Of a stretch of 41,067 nt of DNA, positions 1 through 7,846 are shown piece after piece (the first letter of the stretch is position 1; the number at the start of each line of letters is the position of its first letter). Under the pieces are notes generated by a model. It worked only from the letters and a program-made list of their open reading frames with translations. It did no database searches and was not told the origin of the DNA. This DNA is from Oscillospiraceae bacterium (GTDB lineage Bacteria; Bacillota; Clostridia; Oscillospirales; Oscillospiraceae): assembly GCA_020025275.1 (NCBI GenBank), contig JAHHSI010000018.1, positions 1 through 41,067 on the forward strand, in the 5' to 3' direction. Made by a program: the position numbers and the translations under genes.

Positions 1-14
1 CGCCCATATGGCGC

Positions 15-44
15 TTTACACTTGCGTTCTCCTAAAAATATGAT
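15..44 (+). promoter_or_regulatory. Putative sigma-A promoter before the sugar transferase gene
   Basis: A TTTACA box (15-20) lies 18 bp before TATGAT (39-44). An overlapping alternative is TTGCGT (22-27) with TAAAAT (44-49). It would give a leader of about 360 nt before the sugar transferase. It sits near the window edge, so stronger promoters further upstream cannot be excluded. Confidence 0.4.
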
Positions 45-413
45 AAAATGAAATGGATGATTTCCCCAGTTTTTCTGTATTTTCTGCATGGAATAAACTG
101 GATTTATTTTCCCTTTACCAATCGTTTTGTTTGACTCCTGCTGCGGATATCTTCTGCAATGTTTAAAGTACGCAGAACAGCTGCCGAGGGTGACCCGTGA
201 GTAATGGTCCATGTGATCTGAGATGCACAGCCCGGTCCTCCCCTTACCAACAAATGGCAGACGATTCCGGAGAGGCGCATATCATTGGGTGATCGTGAAA
301 ATTTGTAAAAATATGGAAAAGAGTACTGGATACTCGAACCGACTTCATCCGAAGCGGAAGATCATTTTCCTGCAAAGCAACAACTCATCGAAAAGAAAAG
401 GAAACGAGCAACC
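45..413 (+). other. Gene-free leader region upstream of the sugar transferase
   Basis: I see no convincing gene in this stretch. A short open frame starting at 223 has no ribosome binding site and overlaps the real gene in another frame. The segment contains a possible hairpin with arms TTCTGC/GCAGAA around 153-178 and a short GGGTGACCC palindrome near 190. The ribosome binding site AAAAGGAAA lies at about 396-404. It could be a long 5' untranslated leader like the two on the minus strand of this locus, but no known riboswitch class was recognised. Confidence 0.35.
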
Positions 414-1091
414 ATGGGAGACGCTGCAAGCTGTACACTGGAAGAATTATCCAAAAAAAATCAGATTCTCCTGACAAAATCACAGAGGATGTATCTGAAA
501 ATAAAGCGAGTGCTTGACTGTCTATGCTCCCTGTTGGCACTCATTGTTTTGTCACCGCTTTTTTTGATCATTGCAATTCTGATCAAATTTGCTTCCCCCA
601 GAGAGAGCGTCCTGTTCAAGCAAAAGCGCATCGGCCAGAACGGTCAGCCTTTTTGGATCTACAAATTCCGCAGCATGAAGCAAGGGACCCCGGAGTTAGG
701 CACGGAGGAATTTACCGATGCAACCCGGTACATAACAACTGTCGGAAAATTTATCCGGAAAACCAGTTTGGATGAGCTGCCACAGCTTTACTGCTGTCTT
801 GTGGGAACCATGAGTCTATGTGGCCCTCGGCCATTGATTGCCCGAGAAAATGAGATTCATTTTCTCCGCGGCTACTACGGTGTGTATCAGGTAAAGCCCG
901 GCATCACTGGTCTTGCGCAAATCAATGGGCGCGATCAGATGAAGATTTATGACAAGGTCAGTTGGGATCGTGCTTATGTCAAAAACGTATCCTTTGCCCT
1001 GGATCTCAAGATTTTATGGAAAACATCTTTGAAGGTCCTGCGGAGAGAAGGCTTTCAGGATCATTCAGCGGAGGACGCAGCGAAAACGTAA
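414..1091 (+). CDS. Small bacterial sugar transferase (phosphoglycosyl transferase, PglC/EpsL/WcaJ C-domain type)
   Basis: This is predicted to transfer a sugar-1-phosphate from a nucleotide sugar to undecaprenyl phosphate at the inner membrane face, the first step of a surface polymer. It has one N-terminal hydrophobic segment (residues about 34-57). The family signatures follow: FKQKRIG and YKFRSM, then the catalytic Asp-Glu pair in SLDELPQL, GPRPLI, and a C-terminal GITGLAQINGRD. At 225 aa it is the short single-domain form. The chosen ATG at 414 has AAAAGGAAA about 11 bases upstream. The internal ATG at 489 would skip 25 residues, but its AGAGG touches the start codon. The gene faces the minus-strand polymer cluster across a terminator. 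Specific sugar unknown. Confidence 0.9.
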   Translation: MGDAASCTLEELSKKNQILLTKSQRMYLKIKRVLDCLCSLLALIVLSPLFLIIAILIKFASPRESVLFKQKRIGQNGQPFWIYKFRSMKQGTPELGTEEFTDATRYITTVGKFIRKTSLDELPQLYCCLVGTMSLCGPRPLIARENEIHFLRGYYGVYQVKPGITGLAQINGRDQMKIYDKVSWDRAYVKNVSFALDLKILWKTSLKVLRREGFQDHSAEDAAKT

Positions 1092-1230
1092 CTCCTGCAG
1101 TTCTCCGGGATTTTCTCCGTATTCACTCCCTCCTCTGCGGACAAGGGCCGCTGTAGCCCCGTGCAAGCAATCAATTCGGCGTTCACCAGCTTCTGCTTGG
1201 GCTTGGGCAACAGTTTCATACGATGATAAT

Positions 1231-1258
1231 AGGCGTGGCTCCTTGAGGAGCCACGCCT
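1231..1258 (+). terminator. Strong intergenic terminator hairpin
   Basis: A perfect 12-bp stem AGGCGTGGCTCC (1231-1242) pairs with GGAGCCACGCCT (1247-1258) around a TTGA loop. A T-rich stretch follows on the plus strand, so it most likely ends the sugar transferase transcript. The minus-strand flank is not T-rich, but the hairpin may also serve the converging MurF-like gene. Confidence 0.75.
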
Positions 1259-1282
1259 TACTTCTTTCGTTCTTGCCGCTAT

Positions 1283-3220
1283 TTAGAGGCAAGCTTCGTA
1301 TTTGATATGATGGTCTTTTGCATACTGCTCTGCATACGACCCCTGTGCACAAACGATTTTCAGCTTATCACAGCCATAAAACGCCTCTTCGCCAATAAAT
1401 CCAACCGTTGCAGGAATCACGATTTCCGCCAGCGCTTTGCAGTCGCGGAACGCACGGTACTCAATATGGCTTGTTCCCTGCGGGAGTACAACCTTTGTTA
1501 ACTTCTTACAGCTGTTGAATGCACTCCGGCAGATATACTTGAGATCTCTGGGCATTTGTACCTCGCTCAGGTTCGTGCAGCAATAGAACGCTTCCTGTCC
1601 GATATTTTCTACCGAATCGGGCAGCACGACAGACTTCAGGAACTCGTTTCTGCTAAAAGCTCTGCTGTAAATTCTTAATATAGGAAGGTTATTATATAGT
1701 TCCGGAATCTGCAGCTTTGCCGCCGTACCTACGTAGTGATCGAATTCAACAATATCGTCCTGCCGGAGGCGGAAAGTGAATTCGCCCTCGCTTTTAACTT
1801 CACCCTCGTTGAACTGCTGTTCGTTCTGGAATTTCGTTCCGTACACGTGGTCGACCGTCTTTGCAAGCGCCGCTCTGAATTGTCCGCTCTTATAGAAGGT
1901 TACGTCCTCTCTCTGCACGTTGTTTCTGATCCAGTCATCCAGTTCTTCGCGGGAGTCAATAAAGAGTGCGTTTTTGTCCCCGGATTCCATAAGCGCCTTA
2001 TAGGTATATTCGCTGTCTCCTGCGTAGAATACGAAGGTATCAATATCCAGCTTTGCCAACGAATATCCTAAATCCGTGTGCATTTTCTCTGAATTTTCAC
2101 CCAACTTGTCAATATGCCCCGTAACAAAAATCTTCCGGCCTTCCCCATTCATTTTAATGGATGCCAGTGTTTCCGCAGACCCCAAGACAGAGGTGGGCTC
2201 TGCATTGAAGCAATCCACCATGATCTGGTATCCGCCGACATTCAGCATATTCTGCCGCATACCATCTGGCTCATACTGTCCAATCAGCTGGATGATCTCA
2301 GTCATAGCCACACCCGCCCAGCGGCCAATGGCAATGGCTGCGAGGGCATTGTATACATTGTGCTTTCCAAATAATTTCAGTTGTACCGGATAAGATCCTT
2401 CTTTGCAAATCAGCTGAAACCGAGTCCCCTCCCGGGTAATCTCAACATCCTCTGCATAGTAATCTGCGTCTTTATCATTCATTGCATACGAGATGACACG
2501 ATGATAGTACTCCGAATTTTTCAGAATTGCATCATCATAGTTAACAACTACGATTCCTCCAAATTTGGCATATCTCTCAAGACTACTTTTATCGTTAAAA
2601 ATTCCTTTTCGGGTCAAATATTTATCCAAATGAGATGTTCCGATATTTGTCAGAACCACCGCATCTGAATGCAGTGTGTAGGCAGAGCTTTCAATATATC
2701 CCGGCTGAACACCACCAACTTCCTGCACCCAATATTCATGGGCGGGAGTAAGCTGCTGGAAGTTGCGCAGAATGGCACCGTGGCTGTTCGCCATGGTATG
2801 ATGTGTCAATGTATTGAACTTCTTATCGATTACAGAATTGATCAGTCCGGTTGTGGTTGTCTTACCCACGCTGCCTGTAATCGTGATCCTTTTGGCATTA
2901 CAGCCCTGCTCACAATACTTTTCAACCCGTTCGACGCACTCCATTGGGTCGTCAACAACCACAATTCTCTTATCTGAATATTCTCTTGCATATTTTGCTT
3001 CACAGAAAACAACCGAGGCACCTTTGGTCAAAGCTTCCTCAATGGTTCTCCGCTGGCCATACCAACGGCCAACAATGATCGCATCTCCCGGCTTTGCATA
3101 GACAGACTGCGTCAGTACACGGTTGATACGTGCATTTTTCAGGATTTTATTATTGTATTTTGCCCCGATGATTTGTGACAGTGAACTTATTGTAAATTCA
3201 CGATAATACTTTCCTATCAT
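1283..3220 (-). CDS. MurF-like Mur ligase fused to BspA-type leucine-rich repeats
   Basis: The first ~460 residues look like a Mur ligase of the MurF (UDP-MurNAc-tripeptide:D-Ala-D-Ala ligase) type, which makes an amide bond using ATP. Visible are a MurF-like N-domain, the ATP loop GSVGKTTTT (residues 116-124), NIGTSHLD (MurF usually has NIGEAHL), VDCFNAEP (cf. DAYNANP) and TGHIDKLGENSE (cf. GDMLELGE). From about residue 495 to the end are four repeats of the LRR_5/BspA kind (IGQEAFYCC, ICRSAFNSC, IEYRAFRDC, IGEEAFYGC). Such repeats are normally on surface proteins, yet no signal peptide is present. At 645 aa it is about 190 residues longer than MurF. It lies in a surface-polymer locus, so I infer it joins an amino acid or peptide to a polymer precursor rather than acting as housekeeping MurF. 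It has its own promoter and a long leader. Confidence 0.88.
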   Translation of the reverse strand: MIGKYYREFTISSLSQIIGAKYNNKILKNARINRVLTQSVYAKPGDAIIVGRWYGQRRTIEEALTKGASVVFCEAKYAREYSDKRIVVVDDPMECVERVEKYCEQGCNAKRITITGSVGKTTTTGLINSVIDKKFNTLTHHTMANSHGAILRNFQQLTPAHEYWVQEVGGVQPGYIESSAYTLHSDAVVLTNIGTSHLDKYLTRKGIFNDKSSLERYAKFGGIVVVNYDDAILKNSEYYHRVISYAMNDKDADYYAEDVEITREGTRFQLICKEGSYPVQLKLFGKHNVYNALAAIAIGRWAGVAMTEIIQLIGQYEPDGMRQNMLNVGGYQIMVDCFNAEPTSVLGSAETLASIKMNGEGRKIFVTGHIDKLGENSEKMHTDLGYSLAKLDIDTFVFYAGDSEYTYKALMESGDKNALFIDSREELDDWIRNNVQREDVTFYKSGQFRAALAKTVDHVYGTKFQNEQQFNEGEVKSEGEFTFRLRQDDIVEFDHYVGTAAKLQIPELYNNLPILRIYSRAFSRNEFLKSVVLPDSVENIGQEAFYCCTNLSEVQMPRDLKYICRSAFNSCKKLTKVVLPQGTSHIEYRAFRDCKALAEIVIPATVGFIGEEAFYGCDKLKIVCAQGSYAEQYAKDHHIKYEACL

Positions 3221-3574
3221 ATCATTCCTGCCTCTCTTCCATAGGTTTCATGTGTTGGGTTAGACGTTTGTAAATGACTCTGGTGTCCGCAGCCGCTCCT
3301 CATCGATTTTCATGCAAGGTTTGGTCGCAGTCATTAGAGTGTCCCCTACCAGAGGGCCACGAGAGCCTCTTGCGCTCCTCCGGTCTTTGCATCGTTTTAC
3401 ATCTTCTCTGCTTTCATTTTACTTCCGCTCAAGCAAAGTCTCTGCTCCTTAGGGAATAATGCGTCGAATCTCAGCTGGCAGGCACGCTTTCACTGTGTTC
3501 GCGTAACGAATCATAACTTTCTACGCAGAATTTCACAGAACCTGCCAGTATTTGATTTTGAAAATACAGGACAA
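3221..3574 (-). other. Long structured leader of the MurF-like gene
   Basis: This 354-base stretch has no gene. Reading toward the MurF-like gene, it begins with a nested stem: outer arms CCTGCCAG/CTGGCAGG (3541-3548 with 3475-3482), a middle CACAG/CTGTG pair (3534-3538 with 3493-3497), and an inner TACGC/GCGTA pair (3522-3526 with 3501-3505). Further complementary arms such as AATGACT and AGTCATT lie nearer the gene. No U-run terminator follows. I could not match it to a T-box or another known riboswitch. It is transcribed if the promoter at 3575-3603 is real. Confidence 0.5.
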
Positions 3575-3603
3575 ATTATACCACGATTTCTTCTTTTTTG
3601 TAA
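3575..3603 (-). promoter_or_regulatory. Promoter of the MurF-like gene, overlapping the AlaDH-like stop codon
   Basis: On the minus strand TTACAA is followed after 17 bp by a perfect TATAAT with an extended TGG just before it. The stop codon TAA of the upstream dehydrogenase-like gene lies inside this -10 box. This gives the MurF-like gene its own transcription start within an otherwise tightly packed cluster. Confidence 0.65.
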
Positions 3604-4754
3604 TAATTTGTTGAAACAGCGCTTGTATTTTTCGGGGCCGGATTGAGGCGCTCATTTTCAAGACCCAAAATGACCTCGGGCTGGATCCAGGGGCGATTCT
3701 GAATCTGACTGGTTTCCTCGTGGGTCAGGTACCCTCTGTAGGTTACCAGACCGCGTCTGAGAAATCCGTCCTTTTGGCAAGCTGTCTGGATTCCCTGATT
3801 CAAAATGCTGCGGATATGTCCCTCCACCGAAGCCGCATACGCAATCGAGGCCGTCTTAGCGATCACGCTGGGAATATTGCTCACACAATAGTGCACGACC
3901 CCCTCCTCGATATACATCGGGTCTTCATGGGTGGTTTCATGGAATGTTTCGATCACGCCGTAGTCATTGCTGATATCGACAATGACCGAACCTCTCTGCA
4001 TAGAGCGCACCATCTCACGGGTGATCATATACTCCTTGTTGCTCTTATCCCAGCGCACACAGTTGACCACCAGATCCACCAGAGGAAGCATCTTCTCAAG
4101 GTTATATCTGCTGCCGATCATGGTACTGACTGCGCCGTTATACTTGGAGCTGATCTCACGCAGATGACCAATGGTCTTGCCCATAACGATCACATTGGCA
4201 CCGTTGTTCTGTAGGACCTCAATGGCACCCTTGCCCACGGTACCGCAGCCGATCACCAGAACCGTCATGTTCGGTGCAGCGCCCAGACCACTGACAAATT
4301 TACCCATACCGCCATTGTTTGACATAATGGCATACAGTCCCAGAAATGCGCCAACCTTTCCGGCAGCTTCACAGTTGGGCGAGCCATAACGATGGGTATC
4401 CTCTGCCGTGAACGCAGTGACCTTCTTATCCAACAGCACCTGCACCTCTTCGGGATGTGCTGCCGGGTGAATACAGGTATACACAATCTGATTCTCACGC
4501 AGCAAATCATACTCGGACGACTCAAATTCTTTCACCTTAGTGATCATGTCGCAAGTTGCGTAGAGGTCTTCTGCCGTGGGGAGGATCTTTCCTCCCGCAT
4601 GGACATACTCGTCATCATAGAACCCCGCTGCCTTGCCGGCATCATGCTGAACATACACCTCATGCCCGTCGTTGACGAAGGTATGGATCTCACTGGGAGT
4701 CAGGATCACTCTGTTTTCGCCCACTTTGATGTCTTTCAATATTCCTAACTTCAT
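3576..4754 (-). CDS. Alanine dehydrogenase / PNT-family oxidoreductase, divergent
   Basis: It resembles NAD-dependent L-alanine dehydrogenase (pyruvate + ammonia to alanine). The N-terminus matches that family (MKLGILKDI, ENRVILTP). The substrate lysine in KVKEF and histidine in CIHPAAH are present. The Rossmann motif VIGCGTVGKGA, an Asp in DISNDYG, and VVHYCVSNIPS (AlaDH: VVHYAVANMPG) follow. It is 392 aa against roughly 370 usual, with extra C-terminal residues. The loop that in AlaDH reads LLTPMSEVAG is here GSPNCEAAGKVG, so the substrate may differ. Start 4754 has GGAGG upstream; it lies 29 bases after an ATP-grasp gene. Position in the cluster suggests it supplies or recycles an amino acid for polymer modification (inference). 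Confidence 0.85.
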   Translation of the reverse strand: MKLGILKDIKVGENRVILTPSEIHTFVNDGHEVYVQHDAGKAAGFYDDEYVHAGGKILPTAEDLYATCDMITKVKEFESSEYDLLRENQIVYTCIHPAAHPEEVQVLLDKKVTAFTAEDTHRYGSPNCEAAGKVGAFLGLYAIMSNNGGMGKFVSGLGAAPNMTVLVIGCGTVGKGAIEVLQNNGANVIVMGKTIGHLREISSKYNGAVSTMIGSRYNLEKMLPLVDLVVNCVRWDKSNKEYMITREMVRSMQRGSVIVDISNDYGVIETFHETTHEDPMYIEEGVVHYCVSNIPSVIAKTASIAYAASVEGHIRSILNQGIQTACQKDGFLRRGLVTYRGYLTHEETSQIQNRPWIQPEVILGLENERLNPAPKNTSAVSTNYYKKEEIVV

Positions 4755-4783
4755 ACGTTCCCTCCAAAATATTCTCTCTGCGC

Positions 4784-6946
4784 TTACTTTGTAATGCTCT
4801 TCTTATATTCAATCTTTCTCTTGAAGAAGTCTTTGATCTCCTGACTATGCTCGGCTACCTTATGCAGATCCTGATGAATATTGATTTCGATAATGTTAAA
4901 GCCATCTTCCGTAACAGCAATATCAAATCCAAGGTACTCCAGCTCCGGCATGGAGAGGCAGACACGCTTGATCCCATCGCAAATCATATCCCAGTGAGGG
5001 ATTCTACGGCCGGCAATTTCTGTATTGGTATCCGGATGTCTCTCGCAGGGATAGAACTTGTGGTTAATGATCTTCTCCGGCTGATAAATATAACCATCGG
5101 CATCGATCATGGCACAGATACCGCCATAGCCCACGTTATCCGTATAGCCCGTTTTAGAAGAGCCGATCCGGATATAGGTCTGCATGATCTTGGGGTCATA
5201 GCCGGTCTCATTGATCGCCATCACACGGATGGAGTTGACCGACTTGGCATAGATCTCCTTGATCTCATGGTGCATATTGATATAGTCGGTAATGACATAG
5301 AAGGAGGTCTGGCGTGTGATCAGATCTTTGATGTCCTTCCCCGTTGCGGACTTACCATTGATGTAGTAGCCCTTTTCATCATGCTCCAGACAATAGAACC
5401 CGTCGCCGTGTGTTCCCGAAGAGGGTTTAAAAACAAGTTTCTTTTTCTCCTCCAGCAACTTCAAAACGCCGTCCCCGTCTACACTGATGTCGGCCGGGCA
5501 GTCTGGCATTCGGATATACTCCGTTTTCCCATTGCGGACAATGGTGCTGAAGTAATACTCCGGGATGATGTCCTTGAACTCATCCAGCACGTACCGGAAG
5601 GTCGTCTTATCATTGACCCAGATCTGATAGACGTTGTTGATCCGGTTCAGCCAGTAATAATCATAATCAGACAAAATATCCAGATAGTTATTCTCGTTGA
5701 GATTGTATTGCTCGATTCGATACGACAAAAAGCCCCGTTTCCAGCACCACAGCTTCTGCTTCAGACTGGTTTCTTTATACTCAAACAGATCCGCTTTGAC
5801 GGCAGACAGCCAGAGCCGATACATATACGGCCGCATCCCGGGACGGGCCACTTTCTTGATCCACTTATTCTGCAGGCTATAGACCATACGCTTATACTTT
5901 TGTCTGAAGGTCTCCGGATGTGCCCGCTTGAAGGCCGCCTTCTCTTTGAGATATTCGTTCAATTCCGCATCAAAGGGAACATGAGGCAGGAAGGGAGATT
6001 GGTTGCAGTTATTGATCACAAACCCATCCTCTTTCAGTGCAATAGACACCGAGAAATAGTTGATCGCTTTCAGTTCTTCTCCCATTTCTAACAAGCGACT
6101 CTGAATGTCTGCCCAATTGGGAATTGTATACTGCGTTCCTTCGAAAGTAAATGCACCGGTTGTACGGTCAATGAGGCAATGTGTAGACGTTTTTCCCTGA
6201 TAGTCGTCAAAAACACTGATGTATGCCGACAGGATCTGCGTCCCCTCTGCATCCACGTTGTCATTGACAATATAGCTCTTGATGATATAGTACTTGTCCC
6301 AGTCCGGCACAAATTTATAGCCGTAATCAATGTGATCAATGATCACATACACCTTCTGCAGCCGATAAATGAGGTTGATAAACTCTTTCTGGCTGCAAGG
6401 CGCATCGTCTACATACAGCTTCCCATTGGCGGTATACTCGATATTGTATCGCTTTCCCTTAGAGTTCCAAAACGCAGGACGCAGCTCGTACTTGCCGGGA
6501 TGACTGCGGAAAAAGTGCAAAATATTCTGTATGTATCCATGTTCATACAAATCCGGATAGCGGAAAGTAATTCTTTTTTTCCGGGGAATAACACTGAAGT
6601 GCATCGTCGGCAAAATATCGTGAAATGCCGGCAGTCTGCGATTCATCGTATTGATATCTTCAATCCACTTGAAGAAGTGGTTATTGTACGGTCTGAGAGA
6701 GAGATAGTCCAAGTCCGTGATCATGTCGCAATTCGGATTGGAAAACAGAGCGTACCGATCAATATTTTTGGCAAGATAGCCCCGCTTGTGGACGGCCTTC
6801 AGCTCTTTTGCGCTGTAGATGTCACGATAGATCCGGTCATCCCGCTTTACCTTGAAATACCAACGAGAAGCCGTCAGCCGACTATAGCCTTTCGCTCGAT
6901 ATTGGAACGTATATAGTTCCTTTTTTACCCTTGTAGAAAATTTCAT
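4784..6946 (-). CDS. Double ATP-grasp protein (sugar-transfer-associated ATP-grasp), degenerate N half
   Basis: The C-terminal half (about residues 400-710) is an ATP-grasp ligase of the kind found beside surface-polysaccharide genes. It has the nucleotide-binding lysine strand LVFKPSSGTHGDGF (~505), a Gly-rich YGGICAMID segment, and the metal-binding end LGFDIAVTEDGFNIIEIN (~680). Family knowledge: ATP-grasp enzymes activate a carboxylate as acyl phosphate and join it to an amine, so amino-acid or peptide attachment is plausible. The N-terminal half repeats the pattern: WADIQSRLLEMG and FSVSIALKEDGFVINNCN (~300-315) mirror WDMICDGIKRV and the motif above, but the metal-binding Glu of IIEIN is lost (INNCN). 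I read it as an internal duplication with a non-catalytic first copy. No signal peptide. It starts with GGGGAG upstream, 148 bases after TagH. Confidence 0.82.
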   Translation of the reverse strand: MKFSTRVKKELYTFQYRAKGYSRLTASRWYFKVKRDDRIYRDIYSAKELKAVHKRGYLAKNIDRYALFSNPNCDMITDLDYLSLRPYNNHFFKWIEDINTMNRRLPAFHDILPTMHFSVIPRKKRITFRYPDLYEHGYIQNILHFFRSHPGKYELRPAFWNSKGKRYNIEYTANGKLYVDDAPCSQKEFINLIYRLQKVYVIIDHIDYGYKFVPDWDKYYIIKSYIVNDNVDAEGTQILSAYISVFDDYQGKTSTHCLIDRTTGAFTFEGTQYTIPNWADIQSRLLEMGEELKAINYFSVSIALKEDGFVINNCNQSPFLPHVPFDAELNEYLKEKAAFKRAHPETFRQKYKRMVYSLQNKWIKKVARPGMRPYMYRLWLSAVKADLFEYKETSLKQKLWCWKRGFLSYRIEQYNLNENNYLDILSDYDYYWLNRINNVYQIWVNDKTTFRYVLDEFKDIIPEYYFSTIVRNGKTEYIRMPDCPADISVDGDGVLKLLEEKKKLVFKPSSGTHGDGFYCLEHDEKGYYINGKSATGKDIKDLITRQTSFYVITDYINMHHEIKEIYAKSVNSIRVMAINETGYDPKIMQTYIRIGSSKTGYTDNVGYGGICAMIDADGYIYQPEKIINHKFYPCERHPDTNTEIAGRRIPHWDMICDGIKRVCLSMPELEYLGFDIAVTEDGFNIIEINIHQDLHKVAEHSQEIKDFFKRKIEYKKSITK

Positions 6947-7094
6947 TTTCTGTCTCCCCTATTTCTTCTGCTTCTACTGCTTTTTAGTTTTTGTTTTTCT
7001 GTTTTGATACGTACATGGTCCCTTCCGGAATGAAGCGGTTTGGTATTCATGCTCTCATAGCATCGTTTCACCGGTGGAAACATGCCATCCCTGT

Positions 7095-7838
7095 TTATTT
7101 TTCGCTGTTGATCATCGCCGAATAATATTCCACGGCCCGGTCAATGCTGTCATCGCATACGATTTTCCCGTTTTTCAGCACGATCCCACGTTTACAGAAC
7201 TTCTTAGCCGATGCCGTGGAATGCGTCACGAACAAGAAGGTCGCTCCACCACTCACCAACTCATTGATTTTGTCATTGCACTTCTTGCGGAATTTCTCAT
7301 CGCCCACGCTCAGTGCCTCATCCACGATCAGGATTTCCGGTTTGATATTGACATTGACCGCAAAACCCAGTCTTGCCTTCATACCGCTGGAGTACATTCT
7401 GACGGGCTGGTCGATATAGGGCCCCAGATTTGCAAATTCCACGATGTCCTGTTCTGACTTCTTGATCTCTTCTCTCGTAGCCCCCAACAGTTCTCCACGG
7501 AAATAGATGTTTTTTCTTCCCGTCATTTCCGCATTGAAGCCAGCTGTCAATTCCAGCATGGCACTGACGCGGCCGTTAACGCGAATGATGCCGCTCGTGG
7601 GGTGCGTTACCCCCGTAATCAGCTTCAACAGCGTCGATTTTCCTGCGCCATTTCTGCCGAAAATGGCCACAGATTCCCCTTGCTTCACGGAAAAAGAAAT
7701 ATCGTTGATTGCATTCTTTCTGAGGCATGTGATGCGCCGGTCGAAGACACTCAGCAAGCGTTTTCTCTCATTTTTATATAGTTTATATGTCTTGCTGACA
7801 TTCTTGATCTGTATAATATCTTTATTATTCTGTATCAT
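7095..7838 (-). CDS. tagH: Teichoic-acid-type polymer export ABC ATPase (TagH/Wzt family)
   Basis: This is the ATP-hydrolysing half of an exporter that moves lipid-linked polymers across the membrane. It shows Walker A GRNGAGKST, a VSAMLELTAGF motif typical of polysaccharide-export ATPases, the ABC signature YSSGMKARLGF, Walker B ILIVDEALSVGD, and the H-loop FVTHS. At 247 aa it has no C-terminal extension, so it is the short form lacking the carbohydrate-binding domain of Wzt or the extra domain of B. subtilis TagH. It follows the permease by 8 bases, indicating a shared transcript and a TagGH pair. The symbol is by homology class; the exported polymer is unknown. Confidence 0.92.
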   Translation of the reverse strand: MIQNNKDIIQIKNVSKTYKLYKNERKRLLSVFDRRITCLRKNAINDISFSVKQGESVAIFGRNGAGKSTLLKLITGVTHPTSGIIRVNGRVSAMLELTAGFNAEMTGRKNIYFRGELLGATREEIKKSEQDIVEFANLGPYIDQPVRMYSSGMKARLGFAVNVNIKPEILIVDEALSVGDEKFRKKCNDKINELVSGGATFLFVTHSTASAKKFCKRGIVLKNGKIVCDDSIDRAVEYYSAMINSEK

Positions 7839-7846
7839 TTTACTCC

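Noticed and set aside
223..474. Possible 83-codon gene before the sugar transferase
   Set aside because: No ribosome binding site; it overlaps the true start at 414 in another frame and is basic without pattern.
3221..3574. T-box or other known riboswitch before the MurF-like gene
   Set aside because: No T-box sequence (UGGNACC-like) and no terminator hairpin with U-run were found, so only an unclassified structured leader is claimed.
4847..6091. Plus-strand open frame of about 414 codons antisense to the 720-aa ATP-grasp protein
   Set aside because: Ile/Asp/His-rich product without family features; the minus strand carries ATP-grasp motifs.
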